A DNA stretch of 64,000 nt, from assembly GCA_023101885.1 (NCBI GenBank), contig JALPQD010000004.1, positions 12,359,688-12,423,687 on the forward strand, in the 5' to 3' direction. A program made the translations under genes and the position numbers. The DNA comes from Typhlomys cinereus (taxonomy: Eukaryota; Chordata; Mammalia; Rodentia; Platacanthomyidae). The notes beneath the pieces are model-generated. The model was not told the DNA's origin. It ran no database searches and worked only from the letters and a program-made list of their open reading frames with translations. Below, piece after piece: positions 1-12,739 of this stretch; position 1 is the stretch's first letter; each line of letters begins with the position of its first letter.

Positions 1-19
1 ATTTCATGCCTATCTGTGT

Positions 20-1861
<1,842 letters not shown>

Positions 1862-2045
1862 TTCCACCTTGAATGAAGTCAACACTTCCTCTACCATCTC
1901 CTGCGACAGCCCCCTGGACCCCCAAGAAGAACCAGAGCAGGAGCCCCAGGTGGAGTCCCAGACGGAGCCTGAGGTGGAGTTGGAGCAGGCACAGAGTTCA
2001 AGCTGTCCTGGGCCTCTGGCTGAAGCAGAGGACAGCTTCCTGTAG
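1862..2045 (+). CDS. PDGFRB: PDGFRB terminal coding exon with stop
   Basis: This exon completes the receptor. The first T joins the AG left by the previous exon to make a Ser codon, and the frame then runs 61 codons to TAG at 2043-2045. The encoded tail starts [20 protein letters not shown], continues through a Glu/Pro/Gln-rich acidic stretch, and ends AEAEDSFL. The DSFL terminus is the PDZ-binding motif known from PDGFR-beta (NHERF binding). The acidic stretch is the least conserved part compared with the human tail as I recall it, but the frame and end are intact. Confidence 0.97.
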
Positions 2046-3685
2046 AAGCTGGCTCCATCCTGCTCGGCCCGAGACCCCCCCCCCTGCGTCCCAGCACCCA
2101 GCCCTCGGGCCTCGGCCTGGCCTGGCCTCCTAGCAGCCATGCTGTACCAGCTATGCCCTGGAGGAAGGCCAGTTTGGGAGACGAGCTTGCTGGCAGGACT
2201 GAGCCTTGGCCTTGGAAAGGCCATGGGACTCGGAGTCAGGGCTCCTCCCCCAGGGAACTCAGCTTCCCCAAGTGTAAGATGCGAAGTTGGACTTGGTAAC
2301 CCCACATCAGCACCTGGAGTCCCAGGGGAGACTGCTGGAGAAGTGAGGTGGTAAGGGCACAGAAATTATATATATATTTCCGTGCAGTCAACAACCCTTC
2401 AATTTTGATAGTCCCAAGAACTTGGAGAGAACCTGACACTCCAGGCTGAGCTGGCCTCCAACAGCGTCATTTCACCCAGGACCCTCTTCCCCTAGTGACC
2501 CTCTCTCTTATCCCAGGGCCGAGCTGGTCTGGGGTCAGCTGGACTTCGTTACCTTTGTTAGTACTGAGGATGGTGTCAAGAACAGGACACTCTGGCCAGT
2601 AGCCCCTGCCCAGGGCACACTGGGTTCACCTGGCCATAGGAAGTACCCCATGTCTTTCAGCCCCATCAACCCTGGGGCTTTTCCCCCATCATCCTCACTC
2701 AGTCTGCCCACCAAAGTCTGCAGGCCCAGAGCCCCTTAACTGTAATTTGCTAATGTACCAGCAGGAAGTCTGCATCAGTAGGGGACCCTACTCTGCATCG
2801 GACCTTCTGCAAGACCTTGGAGGACTCTCTCACTCTCTCTGGGCCCCGGTTTTCCCTTTTGAAAAATGGGCTAACTTGTCAACCCTGTCTACCCTTTCAA
2901 CAATGACATCTCGGAATGTTCCAAGGGTTTGTGCAGTTGTCCAGATGAAAGAGAGCCAATCCCCGAACCACCTTTCTCCAGGTTGAGCTGGGCTCGAGGG
3001 GAGATTCCAGTCGCACCTCCCACTCCATCGACTCAAGAAGTGTGCCCCTTGCTCAGGTTCCAGGTGCAGCTGTGTGGACCTTGACGTGAAGTGATGGAGA
3101 GTGCTCTGGAAAGCTCCCGCAGCTGCACCAGGGATGCAGAAGGACCGCCAGACCCCCTTTTATACCATGATGAACTCTGGAGCCGGCCTGGGAAAGGGGT
3201 CAGAGAGAACAAATCAGGCCTCTTCAGGTCACTGCCAAGAGAAGTGTGTATAGATGTGATGGACTGTTAAAACAGGCGTGTCCTGGGCTGGGTGAGATGT
3301 GTGTGGGGCTGCAGCTGCCCCACTCTTAGGCATCACCCCACAGGGGTATGATTTTATTGCTGCCCGTGTCTGGCAATGTTGCTTCACTGTCCCTAAAGTA
3401 GTGGGCATTGAAGGCAGCTGGGGAGTGAGGGTTGCACGGGTACCACCAGGAGGGGAGGCCTGGATGGAGTGAGGGCAGCTTTATCTGGGTTCTGGCTGAG
3501 AGCAGGAATGGTTTCTCACTACGGTACCAAAGATATAATCACCTAGGTTTACAAGTATTTCTAGGACTCACAGTAACTCACATTTATACATCGGAAATGC
3601 TATTTTGTATGCCATTAAGTTTTCCTATCTCTGTATTTTTTTAAAGGGAAAGATTTTTAATATTAAACTTGGTGCTTCTCACTTA
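2046..3685 (+). other. PDGFRB: PDGFRB 3' untranslated region
   Basis: About 1.6 kb of single-copy sequence follows the stop codon and contains no clear SINE or LINE. It ends shortly after an ATTAAA signal. The final segment (tatttttttaaaggg, then ATTAAA and cttggtgcttctcac) resembles the known 3' end of mammalian PDGFRB mRNA, so the transcript end appears complete. The exact cleavage site is inferred. Confidence 0.8.
3662..3667 (+). terminator. Polyadenylation signal ATTAAA of PDGFRB
   Basis: The common variant hexamer ATTAAA lies 1.6 kb after the stop. A T/G-containing segment follows (ggtgcttctc and downstream), as expected for cleavage near 3,680-3,690. Confidence 0.7.
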
Positions 3686-4956
3686 CAGATTGCCTGGTCT
3701 CTTAAACTTAAGGCCCTGCGCCTACGGGCTGGGAGTGTAGAACAGGCAGACAGAGCTCATCCCAGACGCTGCCTACTCCCCCCACCACTACCCTGCTGAC
3801 CTCCAGACAGGACCCTTCCTATCTGGAAAAGGAGTTTTACTTTCCTACCCTTTATAGTAGTCAGAGGACCTGGACCTTAGACTCAGTTCTGTTGCATAGC
3901 ACTTTTCCTGGGGAGATGCCATAGAAAAGTCTATTCATCTCTTGGATCAACAACGGACCAAAGTAATGATTACAAAAAGTCCAACTTGGTGAACCAGGGA
4001 GTGTATGGAAGCTTCTTAACAGGAGTATGGGTAAGAGTTACTTATAGGATCATGGATGAAGGTGACTTACAGGATCAGGGAGACTAGACTCTTGGGCGGC
4101 TAGACTCATGGAAGCTGCCTCCCTGGAGTTGTGTGACAGCTGCCAGCTTCCTGCCTGCGAGTCTCCTGGGTAGCTCTGCCTCCTCCTCGCATAGTTGCTG
4201 CCTGCTTCTGTAACCTTAGGGAGGGCTGTCATGAATCCTGTCAGTTTCAGGAACTTCCTGAGACTTGTGAGCTATTGACATTTCTGAGTCTCATGAATCA
4301 TCCCCAGCATAGTCTATTTCAAATTGCTATACAACAATCTTACCTTAGACTGGAGCAAATTCCAAGGTGGCATCCTATTATTCCCAGAGGGAAACGCTGT
4401 ACAGCGGTTTTCAGGTATGAGGTGAGGCTTTCCTGGCTCTGTCAGGGCCAGTGGGAGAGTGTGAGCTGGGGGTATTGTTCTGAACTTCTCCTGCTTGCTC
4501 CACCAGATGCTGTGGCTTTTTGATCACTAAGCTAGGCACCCTTGCTTCCACCGTGAGCAGCCAGACTGGGGCTGGGGAAGGTTGTGAGAGACACCTATAG
4601 AGTGCTAGTCCCAGGTTGAGCATGCTACCACAAGCCTCCTGAAAAATGGGGAAAAATTCAAATTACCATCCTTATAAGACTAAGTGAAGTTACTCTTTCT
4701 TCCCTTCTTATTTTCCATTTATTGTGCATATTGTATTTCATTTTTGTATTTTATGTAAATAAAGGATATTCTGTGCTCTGCTATACTATATAAGAAGGTT
4801 GCTAGTCATCTGAAGTCTATTCGAAATCACACTATTTAAATGATGAACAAGATCCTAAAAGTTAGTATTTGTCTCCTCTCTGGTAGGCAACTTCAGGCCA
4901 CTGTCAAAAATCTTCACCAGTTTGCAAACTGAGCTGAAGCCAATACAACCCCTTTC
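3686..4956. other. Spacer downstream of PDGFRB
   Basis: No exon is recognisable here. About 3960-4260 resembles a rodent LTR-type dispersed repeat (gtccaacttggtgaaccagg, then repeated cttacaggat units), with low confidence. The rest looks single-copy. In other mammals the CSF1R upstream exon and promoter lie directly after PDGFRB. I see no CSF1R coding sequence here, but a non-coding exon could not be recognised by eye. Confidence 0.5.
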
Positions 4957-5345
4957 AAATATGTATAGGTATTTTACGTGGCTTAGATGTTATGCAATGA
5001 CAAGAGTTAGAATTATGGCTAGGATTAAGGTTAGGGAAAAGACAATGGATATTGCTATGTTTATAAAATGTACTCAAGCTAGGTCTCAGTCTAGATTTAC
5101 AACATGGATTTGGGTGAGATACATGTTACTAGTAGGTATATTGCTTGACTTAGATGTCATTCAATTCTAGTGTTAGGTGTAGGACTAGGGTTAGGATTAG
5201 GAAAAGGGCAGTGGATAGTCTATATTTTCAATATATACTTGTTCTAGTGTTCATTCTAAAGTTAGGACATGAATTTGCATTCAGGTTAGAACTACAAATT
5301 GGTGTTTGGCTTGAATTAGAAATCATGTGATTTTAAAAGATAGGC
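4957..5345 (-). repeat. Telomere-like satellite, inverted block (TTAGGG orientation on + strand)
   Basis: Two to three degenerate monomers read on the - strand relative to the rest of the array. Kernels include ggattaaggttaggg at about 5021-5036 and actagggttaggattagg at about 5184-5201. The complement shows the same body words as the forward array: atatccattgtc, tagactgagac, and agtaacatg with a nearby caagc. Orientation flips near 5335-5360. Non-coding. Confidence 0.8.
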
Positions 5346-5527
5346 AAAGGTCTAGGGTAGAGTAGGGTGTGTATTAACTATTGCAAATGCAGCCATTTTC
5401 ATTGTCCTTTTCCTAATTCTGTCCCTAACCCTATATCTAGCACTAGACATCAAATGAAATGTAAGCCAAGCAATATACCTACTAGTAACATGTGCCTTGA
5501 CCAAACCCATGTCCTAAATGTAGATTG

Positions 5528-5960
5528 TTGTAGTTCACCTACCTGGTTGCTAATAAATGACCACCAAACAGCTTAAGGGAGCAAGGGGTTTATTTCCTTA
5601 CGAAAGTCCAAGATTCCGGTTACAGTTCTCGGTCTACTTGACAGGAGAGCATGCACCAACACCAGGGCTGAGGAAACTAGCCACACCATCACCACATAAT
5701 GGCTGAGAGATGACAATCCTTACTTGCCAGACCAGCATGTCTGGCCAAGTGTACAAAAGGATGCCGACTTCCTCAACCAGCTCTCAGTATTTTATTCACT
5801 TGTTCAGGTCCTTGTCCCACCCACTATGGGCTGGGCCTTCCCCATCAGCTAGAAAATCTGCAGGTTTACTCTGGGCTTAATCCAACCATTAATTCTCCAC
5901 AAATGTGCCCAGAGCTCAAACCCTCAATTGTTAAGTTAACACCGGTGCCTAACCATGACA
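5528..5960. mobile_element. LTR-like interspersed repeat, copy 2, inserted in satellite
   Basis: Same family and same orientation as 20-430, with shared blocks aataaatgaccaccaaacagc, ccagaccagcatgtctg and tgggctgggccttccccatc. Satellite sequence is recognisable on both sides, so this is an insertion into the array. Class is inferred. Confidence 0.7.
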
Positions 5961-6948
5961 TAGACTGAGGCATAGAATGGGTGTATACTATAAACATACT
6001 GTATCCATTGTCCTTTTCCTAACTCTACCTCTAGGCCTACATCTAACAGTAAACAACACAAGACAACTCAATTAAGAGGGACACCTTTGGGCAGCAGTAA
6101 CCTTAAGGAAAATCCATGTCCTAAATCTAGACTGAGACCTAGAAAGTGTGTATGTTGTAAGCATAGCCATAACCATTGAGCTTTCTTAATTCTAATCTTT
6201 ACATACCACAGATTTCTAACCAAAGCCCGACACTTATTTTTAACACTAACCTTTACAAAAACCCATATCTAAACTTTAGAAGAACTAGAACAAATGTGTG
6301 CTGAAAATGTAGCCATATCCATTTGACTTTTTCATAACCCTGACCCTAGTCCTATATCTTACACTAGACACATGACTTCTAAACCAAGCAATATACCTTC
6401 AGATAGCATGTACCTTAACCAAAAACCCATTTCCTAAATCTAGAATGAGACCATGAACAAATTGTATTGTGAATGTAGCCACATTAACTGCCCTTTTCTT
6501 AATTCTTACCCAAGTTCTATGGTTAACCCTGGACATCAAATGACGTGGACTCTATGCTGTATACTACTGGTTCCATGTACCCTGAAATCCATGTCCTAAA
6601 TCTACACTAAGACCAAGGATGAGTGTGTATTGTAAACATAGTCATATATACTTCCCTTTTCCTAACCCTAGCCCTATTCGTAACACTAGAAATCATGGGA
6701 CATATAAATCAAGCCAGTAGCACTAACCTTAATGAAAGCCCGTGTTCTAACTCTAGACTGAGACATAGAATAACTTCAAACATCACATAACTTCTATGTC
6801 AACCAATGTACCTACTGATAGCATGTATGCCGACCAAAGTCCATGTGTTAAATCTTGACTGAGATTAAGGATGAGTGTGTATTGTAAGCGTATACACATC
6901 CATTATCCTTTTCCTACCAAATCCTTGCCCCACATCACATGATTTTTT

Positions 6949-7230
6949 AAAAATTATTATTATTATTATTATTTATTCAACTGTGCACATGTGCGTGTGT
7001 ATGTGCGTGCGCGTGTGTGTGTCTGTGTGTGTGTGTGTGTGTAGAACCACAGACGCCTCCACCTCCTTCTGCCCCGGGGATTCACAGGCTCCGCCCTACC
7101 AGGACCAGAAGCGCAAACCCCCCCCCTCCCCCCGCTTCCGCCTGGCGTCTATACATGGGATCTGGGATCCGAACTCAGGACCTTCCGCCTGCAAGGCGGA
7201 GGCTTAACCCCTGAGCCACCTCTCCAGCCC
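6949..7230 (-). mobile_element. Young tRNA-derived SINE (minus) in satellite
   Basis: On the - strand it begins ggggctggagaggtggctca and carries pol III A-box-like (tggctcaggggtt) and B-box-like (gagttcggatcc) words. A G+C-rich body and a (CA)n/AATAAT tail follow. It is flanked by the duplication cacatgattttt (6936-6947 and 7231-7242), with one extra T on the left copy. It interrupts a satellite monomer. Confidence 0.93.
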
Positions 7231-7741
7231 CACATGATTTTTAATTCAAGCCGAACATCTTTTGGCAGTACTAACATTAAAAAAAACTTAGGTCCTAATT
7301 CAAGAATGGTTATTAGAATGACCGTGTATTGAAAATGTAGCCTTATCTATTGCCCTTATCATAATGCTAATCCTAGCTGTATATCACATGATATTTAAAC
7401 CAAACATACCGCTAGCATGTATCTTGACAAAAACCTATTTGCTAAACCTGGACTGAAATCAGGAAGGAGTGCCTATTATAAATCCAGCCATATCAAATGA
7501 CAAAAAAAGCAGCATGCCTACTGGTAGCACACACCCTGACCAAAACCCATGTCTTGAGTCCTCAACAAGACCTACAATTAGTATGTATTGTAAACATGGC
7601 CATATCCATATCCACTTCCTAATCCTTACTGTAGAACTATTGCTAACATTAAACATGACAGGACGTGAAAATCAAGCCAAACATATTTTTGAAGCACAAA
7701 CCTTAACAAAAACCTATCTCTTGACTCTACACTGAGATAGA

Positions 7742-8392
7742 AAATGTATTAGTCAGAGTTCTCTGAAGAAACAGAATCTATAGAATGTAATATATATATA
7801 TATATATATATATGTTCATAAAAATAACTCACAATAAAAAATAGTGTCCTTCAAAGTATCTCTTGTAGCTGCCTCATTCTTGACCAGAATGTTCCATTAA
7901 AGCCAAAAGATCCAAAAAGGTCTCAAGCCTTTACTTCTCTGGAGGGTCGAAGATGCTGGTTCTGATATCAGTGAAGAACAGCCGATGTCATCAATGAATA
8001 GTGAAAAACAGCAAGGGCTAGAGGCTAGGCTCCAAAGGCAGCGGGGACAGCAACAACATGGTAGAAAGATGAAGCTCCGAGTCAGTCAAGAATGGAGGCA
8101 GCAGCAATAGCAACAAAGAAGGCCAAGATGCTTTAAAATGCACAATGCTCTCAGAGTAGACTCCACAGCAAGTCAGCACAAGATAAGGGAAGAGCAAGTC
8201 CCTCCTCCTTACATGTTCTATTATCTAGTCCACCACTGGAAAGTACCACCCACTATGGGCAGGGTTTTCCACAGCAATTAGTCAAGTACCTGCAGGCTTG
8301 TTCAGGGGCCATTCTAACCATTAATCCTCCACAGCTGCATCTCAAACAGTCTGCAATTGTCAAACTGACACCAAAATGCAACTATAACAGAG
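7742..8392. mobile_element. LTR-like repeat, diverged third copy, with (AT)n
   Basis: It starts with gtattagtcagagttctctg, contains an (AT)n run at about 7790-7813, and its 3' part matches the end of the copies at 20-430 and 5528-5960 (cccactatgggcaggg, ttaatcctccacag, aaactgacacc). It interrupts the satellite between gagatagaaaatg and aatgagcttatg. No open reading frame of note. Confidence 0.6.
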
Positions 8393-8480
8393 AATGAGCT
8401 TATGTTGTAAACAAAGCAGTAGTCTTCATCTTTTTCCTAACCCTAAGCCTATCACTAACCCTAATCCTAAGCCTTATTCT

Positions 8481-8769
8481 ATTATTATTATTATTTATTC
8501 AATTGTGCGTGTATGCGTGTGTGCACATGTGTATGTGTGTGTGTGTGTGTGTAGAACCACGGGCGATTCGGGAACCACCATGGACCGCCTCCATCTCTTC
8601 CTTGTTTACTCTGCCCCGGGATTCACAGGCTCTGCCTTACTAGGACCAGAAACGCAAACGCAGGCCGCCATTGCTTCTGCCCTGCGTCTATATGTGGGGT
8701 CTAGGATCTGAACTCAGGACCTTCCATCTGCCAGGCAGAGGCTTAACCCCTGAGCCACCTCTCCAGCCC
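8481..8769 (-). mobile_element. Young tRNA-derived SINE (minus) in satellite
   Basis: Same family as 6949-7230. It is flanked by a perfect 15 bp target-site duplication, cctaagccttattct, at 8466-8480 and 8770-8784, taken from the telomere-like kernel of a monomer. The A-rich tail faces left. Confidence 0.95.
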
Positions 8770-9420
8770 CCTAAGCCTTATTCTAATATCAATTATTATG
8801 TGATATCTAAACCAAGCAAAATACCTACTAATAGCATGTACCTTGAATAAAATGCATGTTTTAAATCTAGATGGGGATCTGGAATGAGTGTGTGGTGTAA
8901 ACATATCAATATCCACCATCTCTCTCCTAACACTGATCTTAACCATAAGCTTATCTTCATACACCGCATGACTTCTAATCGAAGACAGACTCCTACTGGT
9001 AGCTCTAACCTTGATGAAAACTCATGTCCTAAGTTGAGAATAAGAACTGTAACAAGTGTGTACTGAAAATGTAGCCATATCCATTGCCATTTTCATAAGC
9101 TTAACCTTTATCTTACACTGGATATCACATGACATATAAACCAAGCACTGTGCCTAGCATGTGCCCTGACTAAAACCCATTTCCTAAATCTAGACCAAGA
9201 CCAAGACCAAGTGTGTATTGTAAATATAGCCATATCCATTGTTCATTTGCTAAACCTAATTCTGGACATCAAATGATATCTAAGCCACACAGTATTCCTA
9301 CTGGGGCATATACCTTGGCCAGATCCTACATCGTAAACGTACATGGAGACCTAGAATGGGTGTATATTATCAATGTAGCTTTCTTTATTCATTGTCACGT
9401 TCCTAACCCTAACTTTAATC

Positions 9421-9860
9421 GATCTTTTTTAAATTCTATTTTTCTTAATTTTACAAGCATATTGAGTACTTATCCCTACTTCCCCTACCTCTCATTCCCC
9501 TCCCTTCCTTTCATCAATCCATCCCAGTCCCTCCTATCCTCCTTCCTGTCTGTCTATGGGCCTCAGGGTTCTCTCTGGCTTGTCTACTCCTGTGGGGGTT
9601 CAGGCCTTTTGAGGCATACCAAGTTGCCTCTCCTTGGGCCACCCCACTGATGGGGCATTTCTCTTCACTCATACAGTTTTAGTCCCCAAGGTTTCCACTA
9701 CTCCCTTACATCTACTTTAACGTACCAATTTAACTCTCACTCCTATATCTTCTTATGAATGTATTTTATTAGTGTTGCAAACATAAATATAGTGAAATGT
9801 ATAATTCCCAATCCCATCCCCTCGTTATCTTTCCCTAACAATCCATCATCGCTCATCAAT
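9421..9860 (-). mobile_element. Probable L1-type 3' end, reverse orientation
   Basis: A T-rich start (ttttttaaattctatttttc) is followed by tacaagcatattgag and a long C/T tract. Complemented, this is a purine-rich segment followed by an A-rich tail, like the L1 3' ends at 18525 and 53466 in this window. It begins exactly where the satellite stops. Family assignment is by shared words only. Confidence 0.45.
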
Positions 9861-10191
9861 GTTATTTAATGATTTTTTATATTTCCTGTATTTTTGAGGT
9901 CCAGATTCTCTTTTAAATTAATTTCAAATAAATTAGTCATTCATAAGTAAATAATAGAAATGAATCAATATGCTCAAAACAAAACAAAAACACTAGTCAC
10001 TAACCTTTTACAAATAGTGACTGTGTGTCATTGTATTCTCAAATTTAAAGTAGGAATAATAAAACCTGAATCTACAAAATAGTTCTTTTTAGTTACTAGT
10101 TTCTAATCTTTCCAACAGTCAGCAAAAAGAAATACAAAATGGGATAATAAAGGTAAAAAAGGCCAGAAGCATTCCATCATGAAGAGAAAAA
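9861..10191. other. Non-coding spacer
   Basis: A+T-rich sequence with short A and T runs. I see no gene and no repeat I can name. Confidence 0.5.
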
Positions 10192-10300
10192 GGCTTGGTA
10201 GCAGTAGGGCAGGTGTAATCTCAGCACTCAGGAACCCCTGGCAAGGTGATTATTTGTTCAAAGCCGTCTTGACCTAGTCTCAAAAAAAAAAAAAAAAAGA
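10192..10300 (+). repeat. B1-like (7SL-derived) SINE
   Basis: It contains gtaatctcagcactcagg and ends in gacctagtctc followed by a poly-A run at about 10283-10298. This is the layout of a B1/Alu-type monomer. Confidence 0.7.
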
Positions 10301-10831
10301 AACCGGGAGAAAACTGGGTCCGAAAACAAAACCATTTTGGCCACAGTAGCAAAAGCAACAGTGCCATCTGCTGGTCAGAATCAGCTATTGCAAACTTGGA
10401 AATGACAAATTTAACTTTTTTTTTCTTGAGATGATCATATTTTCATGTCTATTACCTCAAATTTGCGGATAACTGACTCTCAGGATGGAAATGAGGCAGT
10501 TTTAGAGCAGGTGTAGGAGAGAAATATAAAAGGGAAAATCTTAACTTATAAGAAGGGATTTTTTCAGCCAGAGAAAATGCTAGCAAGCAGTAAAACCTTT
10601 CTCCAACCAGTTCTCTGGAATTCCCCTCTGGAATGGCATTTGGTCAGGGGTCCTGCAAGAAGCCTGCATACTGATAAGGTTGTAAACTGCTTTATATAGC
10701 TTTGCTGGCACTGGGGCAGATCTGCATCCAAGGGAGACTTGCAGCCCCTTTGTCCCTTCCTACCATCCTGTCTTTAAAAACTGTGTGAGGATGTAATTTG
10801 CCGTAGGACACACATCATGGACCCAGCTGGG

Positions 10832-10866
<35 letters not shown>

Positions 10867-10914
10867 TGTGTGTGTGTGTGTGTGTGTCGGTCTCTTTCTC
10901 TCTCTCTCTCTTTA
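10301..10914. other. Non-coding spacer with (GT)n
   Basis: Single-copy-looking sequence, then a (GT)n run at about 10835-10887 and a (TC)n run before the next SINE. No gene seen. Confidence 0.6.
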
Positions 10915-10932
10915 AATTTTTTTTAATTCAAT

Positions 10933-10979
<47 letters not shown>

Positions 10980-11211
10980 TGTTTGTGTGTGTGTAGGACC
11001 ACAGGCGAATTCGGGAACCACCATGGACGCCTCCACCTCCTCCTTGTTTACTCTGCCCGGGGATTCACAGGCTCTGCCCTACCAGGACCAGAAACGCAAA
11101 CGCAGGCTGCCCTCGTTTCTGCCCGGCGTCTATACGTGGGGTCTAGGATCCGAACTCAGGACTTCCTTCTACAAGGCAGAGGTTTAACCCCTGAGCCCCC
11201 CCCCCTCCTTT
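10915..11211 (-). mobile_element. Young tRNA-derived SINE (minus)
   Basis: Same family as 6949-7230, with a (GT)n tail at about 10937-10995. The head, at the right, has decayed into a C run (gagccccccccc). Probable duplication ctctctttaa on both sides, weakened by the low-complexity surroundings. Confidence 0.88.
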
Positions 11212-11254
11212 CCTCTCTTTAATGAAGTCATTTGTTAAACTTTTAACTTTTGGT

Positions 11255-11899
11255 CAATGGTGAATCTCTGAACAACTCCAAATCCATAGCTCAGCCATGC
11301 AGGAATGATTTTTGAAGGTCTTAGAAGGTCATCCCCCACTACTGGAATTACCCTGAAGGAACACGCCCTATTAATCTGGGGAATTGACTCTAATTCTTCA
11401 CCGAGATAAGGTCCCAATTCCCCCCAATCCTCTGCTCATTAAAGCATATAGAAATGAGCTCTCCATTACGGATAAGCTTAAAACAAACAGCTCAGCCATG
11501 AGATTGGTCACAAGGTCAATTGGGTTGGGCTCCAGTATGAACAGACCAAAGAGATGTAGAGGACCAAAAGCTCCAATCAGGTCCACAGAAACTGGAGCTA
11601 ACCAATGAGGAAAAGCCATTCTCCTCACTTGCCTAAGTGTATAAACTTTTGTTGCTTGCCCCTCATGGCACTTCACTGTGAGTTCTTTTCCAGCTCCTTG
11701 CTCTTGTGGATTCTATGCCTGGAATCCATGAGTTCTCCAGGGTGCCCTTCGTACTCGTTACGGTACTCTGAGTCTGGAGTCTGTGAATTCCGTTCTTTCT
11801 CTCCTCTAATAAACTCTATCTTAATCCTCAGGAGAGTTCTGCTTCGATCTCTGGGACACACAAAAACCTCCTCCACAATCGGCAACAGGGTCACTGTTG
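11255..11899 (+). mobile_element. Endogenous retrovirus LTR 1 (plus)
   Basis: LTR-like organisation: a long U3, a TATA-like tgtataaac at about 11638-11646, and a polyadenylation signal AATAAA at about 11808-11813 followed by a T/C/G-rich U5 (gatctctgggacacac). It shares agatgtagaggaccaaaa and ctggagctaacca with the inverted copy at 11900-12480. No gag, pol or env sequence is adjacent, so this is a solo or rearranged LTR. Boundaries are approximate. Confidence 0.75.
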
Positions 11900-12480
11900 G
11901 AGAATTAAGCAGAGCTTGTTAGAGAAGAGAAAGAACGGAATTCACAGACTCCAGACATGGAGAACCGTGAGGGGCAAGTGCCTGCTGGAGAACTCATGGA
12001 TCCAGGCATGGAATCCATCAGGGTAAGGAGCTGGGAAAGAACTCACAGACTCCAGATGTGGAGTGCTGCAAGGGGCGAGGCACCAAAGATGGCTTACTAG
12101 GGTTTGGAATATTTATACCTTTATATCTGAGGGAAATTGGCTTTTTCCCACTGGTTAGCTCCAGTTTTTGTAAACTTAATTGGAGATTTTGGTCCTCTAC
12201 ATCTCATGTTGATCTTGTGCCCACCTCCTGGTGGGGCTTATGTGTAAAGGAGAACTCATCGCCATATCCTTTCATAAGCAAAGGATAGGGGGAAATTGAC
12301 CACTTTATCTCTGTGGAGGAGTAGAGTCAGTTCCTTCTTATCAGCAAGGGGAGTTATTCCTCCTAGGGTGATTCTAGGTGGGGGATAGCTTTCAGAAATC
12401 TTCAAAGACTTCAGAGACCATCCCAACATGGCTGCTCTAAATCTGCCTAAACTCTTATCTGAGGATCTCTTGCCTAAGTT
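11900..12480 (-). mobile_element. Endogenous retrovirus LTR 2 (minus), inverted partner
   Basis: Reverse-strand relative of the LTR at 11255-11899, in the same order of blocks when complemented. A perfect 29 bp inverted match is shared between 11774-11802 and 11926-11954. The position of the polyadenylation signal is altered (aacaag on the - strand) and the U5 end is missing at the junction near 11900. No retroviral genes are seen. Confidence 0.7.
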
Positions 12481-12534
12481 CCAGTGGATGGACCCACAGC
12501 CACACTGAATGTGGAGAGTACTAACGGAATCCAG

Positions 12535-12672
12535 GGAGCTGAAAAAGAAAAAAGAGGCAAAGGAAAAGTGTTGGAGAGGTCTGGGGAAAGTAGGGATGGA
12601 AGTGAGGATGGGTGTGATCAAGATACACTGTATCCCCATGTGAAACTGTCAAGAATTAAAAATATTTACAGA
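12535..12672 (+). mobile_element. L1 3'-end fragment
   Basis: A purine-rich tract (aaagtagggatggaagtgag) is followed by gtgatcaagatacactgta and aactgtcaagaattaaaaa. This matches the layout of rodent L1 (Lx-like) 3' UTR ends known to me. Confidence 0.6.
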
Positions 12673-12739
12673 AACAATTAGAATGAGAGACAGTAGATTA
12701 GCTTCAATTAGACAGTTTTAGAATAAGAATATTAGTTAA

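Larger units (their letters stand above)
5346..9420 (+). repeat. Telomere-like satellite, forward block (CCCTAA orientation)
   Basis: A tandem array of about 150-170 bp degenerate monomers. Starts are recognisable near 5346, 5961, 6128, 6277, 6441, 6603, 6754 (internally deleted), 6855, and then up to the end at 9420. The monomer order is tagactgagacctagaatg, gtgtgtattgtaaa, catagccatatccattg, a kernel like ttcctaaccctaa, then catca(c/a)atgac with taaaccaagc, and finally catgtcctaaatc. Two monomer subtypes recur, often alternating: one with cctactggtagcatg and one with cactaaccttaac. This suggests a dimeric higher-order unit of about 320 bp. The array is broken by insertions at 5528-5960, 6949-7230, 7742-8392 and 8481-8769. 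Confidence 0.85.

Noticed and set aside
5346..9420. CRISPR-like or regulatory repeat array
   Set aside because: The repeats are 150-170 bp, contiguous, degenerate and eukaryotic; there are no unique spacers between short repeats.
4957..9420. A present-day chromosome end
   Set aside because: Single-copy genes lie on both sides, so if the repeat is telomere-derived it is now interstitial.
10866..11222. Open frames with runs of Val/Cys across (GT)n and SINE sequence
   Set aside because: They arise from GT repeats and the SINE body in several places of the window (also 7017, 19230, 44345, 52373) and are not genes.
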